50,833 nt of DNA from CAYTSW01 sp964440605. Its GTDB lineage: Bacteria > Planctomycetota > Phycisphaerae > Phycisphaerales > UBA1924. Both the position numbers and the translations under genes were made by a program. Below, piece after piece: positions 17,004 to 24,808 of this stretch. The stretch is from NCBI GenBank assembly GCA_964440605.1, contig CAYTSW010000006.1, positions 1 through 50,833 on the forward strand, in the 5' to 3' direction. A model generated the notes under the pieces. That model was not told where the DNA came from and did not search any database. It saw only the letters and a program-made list of their open reading frames with translations. The stretch's first letter is position 1. Each line of letters opens with the position of its first letter.

Positions 17004-19895
17004 ATGCGAAAGCAGATCATCATGACCCAGACCTGCCCCACGGACCGCCATCCGCGCAAGCGCCGCCGCATGGTGAGTCGTTGTGCTCCCGCTCTGCTCC
17101 TCGGCGTCGCAGGCGTCGCCCTCGCCGAGCCCGCGCCGCGGCCCATGATCGTCCAGTGGTACGAAAACTCCTGGGAGTCCATCGAACGGCGTATGCCCGA
17201 CTTCTTCGAGGGGCACTACGGCGCGGTCTGGCTGCCTCCCATCTCCAAGGTCTCCGACCCCTCCAACCGCAGCCCGGGCTACGACCCGTTCGACCGCTTC
17301 GACATCGGCAGCCCCGGCGACGAAACGCTCTACGGCACCGAGAACGACTTCCGCGCCATGGTCGACGCCTTCCACCGCGCCAACGGGCTCGTCTACATCG
17401 ACATCGTGCTCAACCACAACGGCGGACGGACCGGCTTCGGACCCTTCCTCGCCGACGGCGACTACCCCGGCGTCTACATCCCCTACAGCGGCTTCGGCAA
17501 CAAGTCCACCGGCGGTGACTGGGGCGACTTCCACAACGGCACCACCCAATCGCTCAACCCCGGAGACCCCAACTACGACCTCTGGGAAGGCGACCTCCTC
17601 GGCCTCGTCGACATCGACCAGGCCTCGAACCTCTGGATGGTCCGCCAGCCCGTCGACGATTCGCTGCCGCAGGGCATCCAGAGCTCGCCAAGCGACCCGC
17701 CGACGCGCATCCCCGAGGGCAACCTGCGCGACAAGCCCGACCCCGACAACGCCCGCTTCTACCCCGACCTCAGCCTCACCCCGACGGTCGTCAACGTGCC
17801 GGCGATCACCCGCTTCGGTACCGAAGGCTTCCCCACGATCACCACGCCGGCCCAGAGCGTGACGATCTACCCCTTCAACACCGCGGACCCGATGGAGGGC
17901 GACCCGGTCCCGGAGAACGTCACCGCCTATCTCAGCCGGTGGATCCAGTGGACGCTCGAGGACCTCGACGTCGACGGCTTCCGCATCGACGCCGCCAAGC
18001 ACACCTTCCCGTGGTTCTTCGACGAGTTCATCGACACCGTGTCGCACAACCGCTGGTCCAAGCCCGACGGCACGTTCGGCAACCCCTTCCAGTTCGGCGA
18101 GTCCACCGCCTCGGATAACTTCGTCAACACCTACTACATCCGCAAGGACGCGTTCGCCAACCGCGACAACCTCGACCTCGCCGGCGCCGGCAACATCCGC
18201 AACATCATCGGCGCCCGCGGATTCTCGTTCGTCGGCGACCTCGACAACACCCACTTCGATCTCGTCGACGGGTTCAACGACGGCTCGCTGGGCGTCAACC
18301 ACATCCACAGCCACGACAACGGCACACGCGGACAGGGCTTCGATGACCCCCTCTGGCCCTACGAAGACGCCATGGGCCCCTGGGCGTACGCCTATCTCAT
18401 GCTCCGCACCGGCGAAGCCATCATCTACTATAACGCCAAGGAGTTCGGCTCTCGGCCGGGAGGCTTCAACCCCCGGCAGGGCGTCCCCAGTACGTTCGGG
18501 TACGGCTCGTTCTACACCAACCCGCCTCAGGTGCCGGACGGCACCCTCCCGCCGCCCGTCGAGGATGAACGCTTCACCACCCTGGCCAAGATCCGTCGGG
18601 GGTACGGGCGCGGCATCTACAACCCGCGCGCGCAGGCGGGCGACTCTTTCGTCTTCTCTCGAGCCGGGCACCTCTTTGTCGGCATCTCCGACTCCTACGC
18701 CGCGCCCTCCGGCGGCACCTACTGGCAGTCCGTCACCTTCAACACCGGGCTGACCCCCGGGACGCGCCTCGTCGAACTCACGGGCAACGCCTCCGACCCC
18801 GAGATCGATCCCAACAGTCAGATCGCCGAGACGCTCGTCGTCGGTGCTTCCGGACTCGTGACGATGCGCATCCCCAACAACGTCTCGCCCATCCGTGAGC
18901 ACAGCACGGGGTACGTCGCCTACGGCCTCGCCGCCCCCTCGGGCACGCTCGAGATCGTCGGGACGAGCGAGACGATCCTTCCCGACCCCGTCTCGGTCCC
19001 CACGTCCCGCCGACGCCTCGCCACCATCCCCGTGGTCACCGCGGGCACCTTTGACATTCAGCTCACTACCTCCAAGACCGAACCGCTCGACCCCGCCTGG
19101 GACGACAATGCACTCTTCCGCATCAACGAGGGTTTCGCCGATTTCAACAACAATGGCACCCCGGACGACGCAGCTCCCTCCGGCGAGTTCGATGCCTACG
19201 AGCAGTTCCTCGACGTCAACCAGCCGCTCTTCGGCACCTCCAACACCAATGGCCTCTACCGCCAGACCATCAACACCGACGACCTGCGCGAAGGCTTCAA
19301 CTACATCTCCGTCGTTGCCTTCCGCAACCGTCCCGGCGGCACCGACCCGGTCCTCACCGACTTCCGACAGACCATCTACGTCGACCGCGAAGACCCCGAA
19401 ATCGAAGTCGCCGTCGACGTTGACTGCTTCACCGGCGACGGCGCGGTCATCATTCAGAACCCCGACCGCACCGCCAGCCAGGTCTACGTCTTTGTCGACC
19501 TGCCCGAAGGCGATCCGATCCCGACGCTCACCGCGTCGAACATCGCGACGCGTTTCGACCGCAGCTCCTTCCGCTTCAACGTGACGGACCTCACCAACCC
19601 GACGCACTCGCTCACCATCGTCGCGGTGGAGAACCCGGGCACGCTCCAGAGCGGCTCGACCGCGGGTGTCCGCCAGGGCGTCACGCGCTTGGAGATCACC
19701 CCCGGCGCCGCCGCGGGCGACATCAACAACGACGGCGTGATCGACCAGAACGACGTCTACGCCTTCTTCCTGCTCGACAGCTACCTCTGCCGGGCCGACC
19801 TGAACCAGGACGACGTCAACGACGGCGCCGACGCCGAACTCCTCGAGCAGCTCGTCCGAGCCAACGAAGTGAGCGACGTCACCAGCACGCGCTAG
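17004..19895 (+). CDS. Secreted GH13 alpha-amylase with dockerin-like end
   Basis: A 963-residue exported glycoside hydrolase family 13 enzyme that would cut alpha-1,4 glucans such as starch or glycogen. A signal segment (about residues 23-41, ending ALA) is preceded by a basic leader. The barrel shows VYIDIVLNHNGG (region I), GFRIDAAKH with nucleophile Asp329 (region II), QFGEST with acid/base Glu366 (region III) and HSHDNGT with Asp438 (region IV). Beta-rich C-terminal domains follow, ending in paired calcium-loop repeats GDINNDGVIDQNDVYAF and ADLNQDDVNDGADA, dockerin-like. The start is uncertain: ATGs at 17004, 17022 and 17070 all lack a good ribosome site. Two LacI-type operators lie upstream. 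Confidence 0.9.
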   Translation: MRKQIIMTQTCPTDRHPRKRRRMVSRCAPALLLGVAGVALAEPAPRPMIVQWYENSWESIERRMPDFFEGHYGAVWLPPISKVSDPSNRSPGYDPFDRFDIGSPGDETLYGTENDFRAMVDAFHRANGLVYIDIVLNHNGGRTGFGPFLADGDYPGVYIPYSGFGNKSTGGDWGDFHNGTTQSLNPGDPNYDLWEGDLLGLVDIDQASNLWMVRQPVDDSLPQGIQSSPSDPPTRIPEGNLRDKPDPDNARFYPDLSLTPTVVNVPAITRFGTEGFPTITTPAQSVTIYPFNTADPMEGDPVPENVTAYLSRWIQWTLEDLDVDGFRIDAAKHTFPWFFDEFIDTVSHNRWSKPDGTFGNPFQFGESTASDNFVNTYYIRKDAFANRDNLDLAGAGNIRNIIGARGFSFVGDLDNTHFDLVDGFNDGSLGVNHIHSHDNGTRGQGFDDPLWPYEDAMGPWAYAYLMLRTGEAIIYYNAKEFGSRPGGFNPRQGVPSTFGYGSFYTNPPQVPDGTLPPPVEDERFTTLAKIRRGYGRGIYNPRAQAGDSFVFSRAGHLFVGISDSYAAPSGGTYWQSVTFNTGLTPGTRLVELTGNASDPEIDPNSQIAETLVVGASGLVTMRIPNNVSPIREHSTGYVAYGLAAPSGTLEIVGTSETILPDPVSVPTSRRRLATIPVVTAGTFDIQLTTSKTEPLDPAWDDNALFRINEGFADFNNNGTPDDAAPSGEFDAYEQFLDVNQPLFGTSNTNGLYRQTINTDDLREGFNYISVVAFRNRPGGTDPVLTDFRQTIYVDREDPEIEVAVDVDCFTGDGAVIIQNPDRTASQVYVFVDLPEGDPIPTLTASNIATRFDRSSFRFNVTDLTNPTHSLTIVAVENPGTLQSGSTAGVRQGVTRLEITPGAAAGDINNDGVIDQNDVYAFFLLDSYLCRADLNQDDVNDGADAELLEQLVRANEVSDVTSTR

Positions 19896-20019
19896 CCGAG
19901 AACTTCAACGCAGCGACGACACCCACGGAACCCCGGGGTTCTTCGCGCGCCTGCCGGACGAATCGTCACCAGGCTCGCGTCCAGTGTTCTCTACCTTTGC
20001 TCGCATCACTCCGTCGCGC

Positions 20020-22242
20020 TCAGCGTTCCCCGCCCGATACCGTCGTCTCATACCGGACACCCTGCGGAACCGGAACGGGCTGCCTGATCTCGTAGCCGTG
20101 GTCGCCCTCAGTTCGCTCGGCGGTGTCGACCGCGAGCATCGCTGTGTAGGGCGAGAGGACTCCGAATCGCAGAGCCGTCTGGCGCACGCGATCCGTCGGG
20201 TCGAAGCCCGGATCACGCAGGTGTTCGTTGAGCAGGTCGGCGATTTTCGCGCGGCCCCACATGTCCACCAGCGCCGGATGCCTCCCCGCGTCGTTGACAT
20301 CCGCCGGAACGTCCAGGCGCACGACGCTCGTCCCGGCGCGGCCTTCGACCTGGATCACCCCGCCCGCGAAGGCGCGCGCGTCGTACGTGCCCATGATCGT
20401 CACGGGACGCCCGACATACAGGTCCGGAACAACGAGCGGCGCGGCCTCGATCACTGGGATCGAGCCGAAATCCAGGGTGATATCGGCCAATGCGGGCCGC
20501 GTCACGCGGTGGAGGAAGCGGCTCATGACCTCGGCGCCGCTGTCGCCCGCGCTCAGGAACGCCGCCGCTCCACGACCGAGCACCGCCAGGCGTTCGAGCA
20601 GGTAGCGGTTGGGCGATGACCCGATCCCGAAGCTGAACACGCGGCTGTCACCGAGGTTGCCGCTGATCTCCGCGAGCACCTGCCGCTCGTTCCCCAGCAG
20701 TCCGTCGGTGAGGAAGCAGACGAAGCGCAGGCGGTCCGGCCCCGTCGGGAAGCCGAGCGCCGTGCGCACGCCCGCGAGCATCTCCGTCCCGCCGCCGGCC
20801 TCCAGACGATCCAACTGCCGCAACGCTTCGCGGATGTTGTGATCGGTCGCATAGACCGGCTCGCGCCCGAATGACGACGCCGAATCCGAGAAGCGGATGA
20901 TCTGGAACGCGTCCTCCGGCCTGAGGCGGCGCAACGCTTCGCGCACCGCGTCCTTCGCCTGCTTCAGCGGCTCGCCCTCCATCGAGCCCGACGTGTCGAG
21001 CACGAAGATCAGCTCCAGCGGCATACGCGGCAGGCGCTCCACACGCTCGGGGGCACGCAGCGTCAGCGCGAAATACCCCACGTCGCCCTCTTCGTGCGCA
21101 ACGAACGCCGCCGACGTCTCGCGCTGGTCGAGCTCGTACCGCAGCACGAAGTCTTTGTTCGGGATGACGTCGCGCTTGGCCAGTCGCACCTCGGCTCGCC
21201 CGGGCTTGCCCAGCGGGCGGTCGATGTCGACGCGGTGTGTGGGCGAGGCGATGTGCGTGATGCCCACGCCCGTGTTTAGGCGCACGCTCAGTTCGATCGT
21301 GTGGCCCGTGCGCTCGTCGGGCGTGAGGTACGTCACCTCGGTCGCCTGCCCGCTGATCCCGCGGTCGCCGCGACCGACCGCGGCCACGCCTTCGGTCGTT
21401 CCGCTCGGGTTGTATCGCGGGCCGACGACCATGGGGAAGGTGAACTCGAACGCGCCGTCGCGCTGGGGAACGGCGTGGTAGTACGTGATGTCGATGTCGA
21501 TGGCTTCGCCCGGCTCGATGTTCGCGACCCTCTGCGTAAAGACGTTGGGTCGTTCCTGCGTCAGCAGCGCGGCGCGGTAGCCCTCGCTGCGGGCTTCCTC
21601 ATAGATCCGCTGCGCCTCCTCGCGCTCGCGCACGATCGCGCGGATCTTCCGCTCGCCGACCGTCATGATGAAGCCGCTCACCGCGGCGTCCTGCGGCAGC
21701 GGGAAGACGTACACCGCCTCGATCTTCGCGCCGAAGGGGTTGGCGAAGTGCTGCGTCACGCCCACCGTCGCGAGCCATCCCGCGATGTCCGCCTCGACCG
21801 AAGTGTGCTGCAACGGCGCGTGGACGAACTCCGGCTCGGCGTCCTCGAAGGGCGACACGAGCAGCGCGCCCGCACCGACGTCTTCCATCGTCATGTCCAT
21901 GAACGAGGAAGGCTGGCGCTTACGCGGCTCGTCTTCTTCCCAACGCTCGATGACCCACAGCTCCTCGCCGGGCGGCTTCGGGCCGATCCACTCCCACGAC
22001 GCCGGCGCGTCGGCGGATGCGCGAGCGAGCCCGCGGGCGCGCGCCGAAGGAGCAGGCGAGGCTTGCCGCTCCGGCAGGTGGCCGTAAGTCAGTGCAGCAG
22101 ATGAATCGCTCCTGCGTTCCCGATCGCCCGTCGTGGTCTGGCCGCTTCCCGTCGCTTGGCACGACGAGAGCATCACCCCGATCACCACAAGCCCCACACC
22201 AAGACACACCATCACCATCGTCCGTCGCAGGTCGCTCTTCAC
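20020..22242 (-). CDS. VIT and VWA domain lipoprotein
   Basis: A 740-residue protein. The start is a GTG at 22242, with GGGAG six bases upstream, giving a lipoprotein signal with lipobox MLSSC (Cys28). A VIT domain (about residues 100-240; Q-HFANPFGAKIEAVYVFPLP, then EREEAQRIYEEARSEGYRAALLTQERPNVFTQRVANI split over the region) precedes a VWA domain whose MIDAS motif DTSGS begins at Asp416, so it should bind a metal ion and a protein ligand. The C-terminal part is beta-rich. Related proteins in other bacteria resemble inter-alpha-trypsin inhibitor heavy chains. It is the last gene of a sigma, anti-sigma, secreted protein, VIT/VWA set, 17 bases after its neighbour's stop. Confidence 0.88.
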   Translation of the reverse strand: MKSDLRRTMVMVCLGVGLVVIGVMLSSCQATGSGQTTTGDRERRSDSSAALTYGHLPERQASPAPSARARGLARASADAPASWEWIGPKPPGEELWVIERWEEDEPRKRQPSSFMDMTMEDVGAGALLVSPFEDAEPEFVHAPLQHTSVEADIAGWLATVGVTQHFANPFGAKIEAVYVFPLPQDAAVSGFIMTVGERKIRAIVREREEAQRIYEEARSEGYRAALLTQERPNVFTQRVANIEPGEAIDIDITYYHAVPQRDGAFEFTFPMVVGPRYNPSGTTEGVAAVGRGDRGISGQATEVTYLTPDERTGHTIELSVRLNTGVGITHIASPTHRVDIDRPLGKPGRAEVRLAKRDVIPNKDFVLRYELDQRETSAAFVAHEEGDVGYFALTLRAPERVERLPRMPLELIFVLDTSGSMEGEPLKQAKDAVREALRRLRPEDAFQIIRFSDSASSFGREPVYATDHNIREALRQLDRLEAGGGTEMLAGVRTALGFPTGPDRLRFVCFLTDGLLGNERQVLAEISGNLGDSRVFSFGIGSSPNRYLLERLAVLGRGAAAFLSAGDSGAEVMSRFLHRVTRPALADITLDFGSIPVIEAAPLVVPDLYVGRPVTIMGTYDARAFAGGVIQVEGRAGTSVVRLDVPADVNDAGRHPALVDMWGRAKIADLLNEHLRDPGFDPTDRVRQTALRFGVLSPYTAMLAVDTAERTEGDHGYEIRQPVPVPQGVRYETTVSGGER

Positions 22243-22259
22243 GATTCGCTCCCTTGTCT

Positions 22260-22835
22260 TCAACCGGTCCTGTCCTCGCGTCGCGGCGGCGCCTCGGGCG
22301 CCACTTCCGTCTCCGCGGTTGCTTCGATCACCCGCCCGTCGTGCCCCGCCGCGGCTTGCAGCGTCACCTCGAACTCGGGCTCGCCCTCGCCCTGCACGCG
22401 CACGTTGATGCTCGCCACCCGCACCCGTTCGCGCGGCAGTCGATCCGTGTCGAGCGAGTAGGACGCGAGGATCACTGCCTCGCCGCCGATCGCCGCCGGG
22501 TCGTACGCCGGCGGCTCGTCGTACGCCCCTTCGCCTCCCGTGATCCCGACGATCTTGATGCTCAGCCGATCCTGCTCGCGCGGCATCACGAGCACCTGGT
22601 ACGCACCCAGCCGAAAGCCCTGTGGATCGACATACACGCCCACCGATCGGAAAGACACCGCCCCCTCGCCATCGCCCGGCGTGTTGTACCGCGATCCGTC
22701 GGGCATGAGCGGCGAGGAAGCATGCAGCGTCGAGACGTTCAACGCCGCCAAGAGGGCGCACAACGCCACGAGCACGCCCCGCTGTCCGTTCGCGTGCCAG
22801 CGCAAATCGAAGTCAAAGAACCCACGCCGCGTCAT
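22260..22835 (-). CDS. Conserved-looking exported protein of VIT/VWA operon
   Basis: A 191-residue protein with an N-terminal signal (residues 19-39, ending LHA). The mature part is beta-rich and contains LGAYQVLV, IVGITGGEG, an EPPAYDPAA segment and ILASYSLD, in an order that suggests an Ig- or cohesin-like fold, but I cannot assign a family with certainty. The ATG at 22835 has GGGGGAGG upstream and overlaps the TGA of the anti-sigma-like gene (ATGA). It is probably exported together with the VIT/VWA lipoprotein. Confidence 0.7.
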   Translation of the reverse strand: MTRRGFFDFDLRWHANGQRGVLVALCALLAALNVSTLHASSPLMPDGSRYNTPGDGEGAVSFRSVGVYVDPQGFRLGAYQVLVMPREQDRLSIKIVGITGGEGAYDEPPAYDPAAIGGEAVILASYSLDTDRLPRERVRVASINVRVQGEGEPEFEVTLQAAAGHDGRVIEATAETEVAPEAPPRREDRTG

Positions 22836-23671
22836 GATCGCCTCCCCCGCGTCTCACACGCCCCGCACCGCACGACGTCCCGGTGCCCGAGTATCGGCGG
22901 CCGCGATGCGCACACACGCGCGACCGTCGCGATCGACGGCACGAGGTCGCGCGACGAACGAGACGGGCCCGCCTCGTCCAGATTGCTCAGGCTCACCGAC
23001 TGACTCATGAAGCGTGCGCTGTCGTCGAGACCAAACACGCCGTCGTCGTTTATGTCGTAGTGCGCGATGTCGGGCGTCATGTCCCGCTCGAGTGCCAACG
23101 CCAGCACGTGCGCATCGTGCACATTGACCGTGCCATCGCTCGCGAATGTGCCGAGCAGGAACCGCAGGTTGTATCGCTCGTCTTCCTCGATCGCCCGTCG
23201 GGCCAGCGATGCTTCGCTCGGCTCGACCGCCCGCAACTCGGCGAGTTTCTGTTCGGGGAGCGCCGGAGGAAAGCTCAGTGCTGAAGGCGGCGTGTCCGCC
23301 TCGGCGACGTTCGTGTCGGGAGCCGGTGCATCGACCTCGAGAGGCCGGACGCCCAGCCACACCGCGAGCCCGAGGGCCGCCGCCGACGCCAACGCGGCGC
23401 CGATCTTCATGGAGAACGGCCACGGCCCGCCTGCCGTCTGGATTTGGCTGGAGCTCCCGCCGCTGCCCTGCTCGAAGTGTGCGACGGCGCGCTCGTACAC
23501 CGTGTCGTCCACGCTCCGCGGGATCGGCGGCGTCTGGGGCGCGTCGTACGCCTCGCGCATCGCCTCGTGCAGAGCCGACGGCACCACCAGCGCCGCGTCG
23601 TCGAAGCCGCCGAGGTCGTCGATGGGGCCGCCGTCGTTCTCTGGCTGTGTGTTGGAATGCTCGTTGTTCAT
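22832..23671 (-). CDS. Anti-sigma-like membrane protein with dockerin-like repeats
   Basis: A 279-residue protein directly after an ECF sigma gene. The N-terminal 85 residues are cytoplasmic-type and polar; one membrane helix follows (about residues 88-108, MKIGAALASAAALGLAVWLGV). Beyond the membrane are two calcium-loop-like repeats, DGTVNVHDAHVLAL and YDINDDGVFGLDDSARF, and a Cys/Arg-rich tail. The sigma neighbour and single-span layout point to an anti-sigma factor; no clear HxxxCxxC zinc motif is visible in the N-terminus. The ATG at 23671 has GGAG four bases upstream. The external calcium-loop part is unusual for an anti-sigma factor. Confidence 0.65.
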   Translation of the reverse strand: MNNEHSNTQPENDGGPIDDLGGFDDAALVVPSALHEAMREAYDAPQTPPIPRSVDDTVYERAVAHFEQGSGGSSSQIQTAGGPWPFSMKIGAALASAAALGLAVWLGVRPLEVDAPAPDTNVAEADTPPSALSFPPALPEQKLAELRAVEPSEASLARRAIEEDERYNLRFLLGTFASDGTVNVHDAHVLALALERDMTPDIAHYDINDDGVFGLDDSARFMSQSVSLSNLDEAGPSRSSRDLVPSIATVARVCASRPPILGHRDVVRCGACETRGRRS

Positions 23672-23738
23672 CGTGCTCCATCTCTTGAGCGTGCGGCATA
23701 CCCAAAGCGTTCACGCGGTTCCGTTTCTCGAGCGACTT

Positions 23739-24356
23739 TCAGGGACATCTGGCCTCACCCCCTTCCGGGTCGTCGGGGTCAAGCCCGAACAGCCGCCGCG
23801 TCTGCGGGTCTTCACGAAGCACCTTGAGCCCGAGAAAGAGCCGGCTCTTGACCGTCCCGACCGGGATGTCCAGCATCAACGCGATTTGCGCCAGCGGCTC
23901 ATCGTCGATGAACCGCAGCAGCAGGACGTCCCGCTGCTTCTCCGGCAGGCGCTCCACCACACGGCGCACCCGCTCGGCGGGGCTGTCGGCGTCCGCAGGC
24001 CCCCGCTCGGCATCGGCAACGTCCGGAGAGCAGTCGCCCACCCCGCTCGCCCGGCCGTCTCGCTGACGCACCGAACGCCCGCAGTTCCGGGCCACCGGGA
24101 ACAGGAATGTTGTCAACTTCGCCGTGAGCTCGAAGCCCGGAAACCGCGTGAGGAACCAGGCGAACGTGTCCTGCATGGCGTCGAGCGCCTGGCTGTCGGT
24201 CGCGCAGTAGCGGCGGGCGACCCGGAAGACGTACGCCTTGTGCCGCTCGTAGATCGCCGCGAAGGCCCCGGCGTCACCCGCGTTGACAGCCGCGACGAGT
24301 TGCTCGTCGCTGTAGCCCGCGAACCGACCCGAACTGCCCGCGTGAAGCTGATGCAT
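23739..24356 (-). CDS. ECF RNA polymerase sigma factor
   Basis: A 205-residue sigma-70 family protein with only region 2 (DAGAFAAIYERHKAYVFRVARRYC, then ALDAMQDTFAWFL, read as two adjoining parts) and region 4 (LPEKQRDVLLLRFIDDEPLAQIA followed by IPVGTVKSRLFLG), the layout of ECF sigma factors. It would direct transcription of a small regulon, probably including its own operon. The ATG at 24356 has GAGGGAC just upstream on the minus strand. The gap to the anti-sigma-like gene is 67 bases. It diverges from feoA. Confidence 0.9.
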   Translation of the reverse strand: MHQLHAGSSGRFAGYSDEQLVAAVNAGDAGAFAAIYERHKAYVFRVARRYCATDSQALDAMQDTFAWFLTRFPGFELTAKLTTFLFPVARNCGRSVRQRDGRASGVGDCSPDVADAERGPADADSPAERVRRVVERLPEKQRDVLLLRFIDDEPLAQIALMLDIPVGTVKSRLFLGLKVLREDPQTRRLFGLDPDDPEGGEARCP

Positions 24357-24455
24357 GTCCCTCGCCAGACTACCCGCGTTTTCCCCGATCGAAGCCGACC
24401 AACCGTCCCATCTTCACTCTCCGTCGTCCAAAGCAATCCGGGTCCGTCCTTCTTG

Positions 24456-24472
24456 TTGCGAATGAGTCTCAA
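24456..24472. promoter_or_regulatory. Fur-box-like palindrome upstream of feoA
   Basis: TTGCGAATGAGTCTCAA matches the well-known Fur-box form TTGAGAATGATTCTCAA at 15 of 17 positions and lies 48 bases before the feoA start. Fur with ferrous iron would repress the feo genes from here. The same region holds the promoter of the divergent sigma gene. Confidence 0.65.
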
Positions 24473-24520
24473 CGACGCTACCCTTTCCCACCCGTCCAAC
24501 CGCCGAAAGAGGACGCCACG

Positions 24521-24802
24521 ATGCCTGCCCTCCCCCCCGAGCCCACGACCCCAACCCACGACGCCCAGGGCATCCCGCTCACGCAACTCAAACGTGGCGG
24601 GGTGGGCACCGTCCGTGGCTGCGGGCCTGACGGCGAGGCTGCCGTATTGCGGGCCATGGGCCTTCGCAACGACGCCCGCGTGCGTCTGTGCCGCCTCGGC
24701 GAGCCCTGCATCGTGCAGGTGCTCGGGCAGTGTGGGTGCTCCTGCCGTATCGGCCTCGCCCGCCCGCTCGCTGAGCGTGTGCTGGTCGAAGCCGAGGGTT
24801 GA
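24521..24802 (+). CDS. feoA: Ferrous iron transport protein FeoA
   Basis: A 93-residue SH3-like FeoA protein that helps FeoB in ferrous iron uptake. It shows IPLTQLKRGGVGTV at the start of the domain, LRAMGLRNDARVRL, and the family's usual G-x-x-R-I-x-L-x-x-x-L-A end (CSCRIGLARPLAERV). Three Cys residues (GQCGCSC) cluster near the end. It begins at the ATG at 24521. FeoB starts six bases after the stop, so the pair is an operon, probably under the Fur-like site at 24456. Confidence 0.9.
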   Translation: MPALPPEPTTPTHDAQGIPLTQLKRGGVGTVRGCGPDGEAAVLRAMGLRNDARVRLCRLGEPCIVQVLGQCGCSCRIGLARPLAERVLVEAEG

Positions 24803-24808
24803 CGCTCC

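Noticed and set aside
16941..19607. Minus-strand open frame of about 890 codons
   Set aside because: Complement of the alpha-amylase; Val/Gly/Asp/Arg-rich without any family feature.
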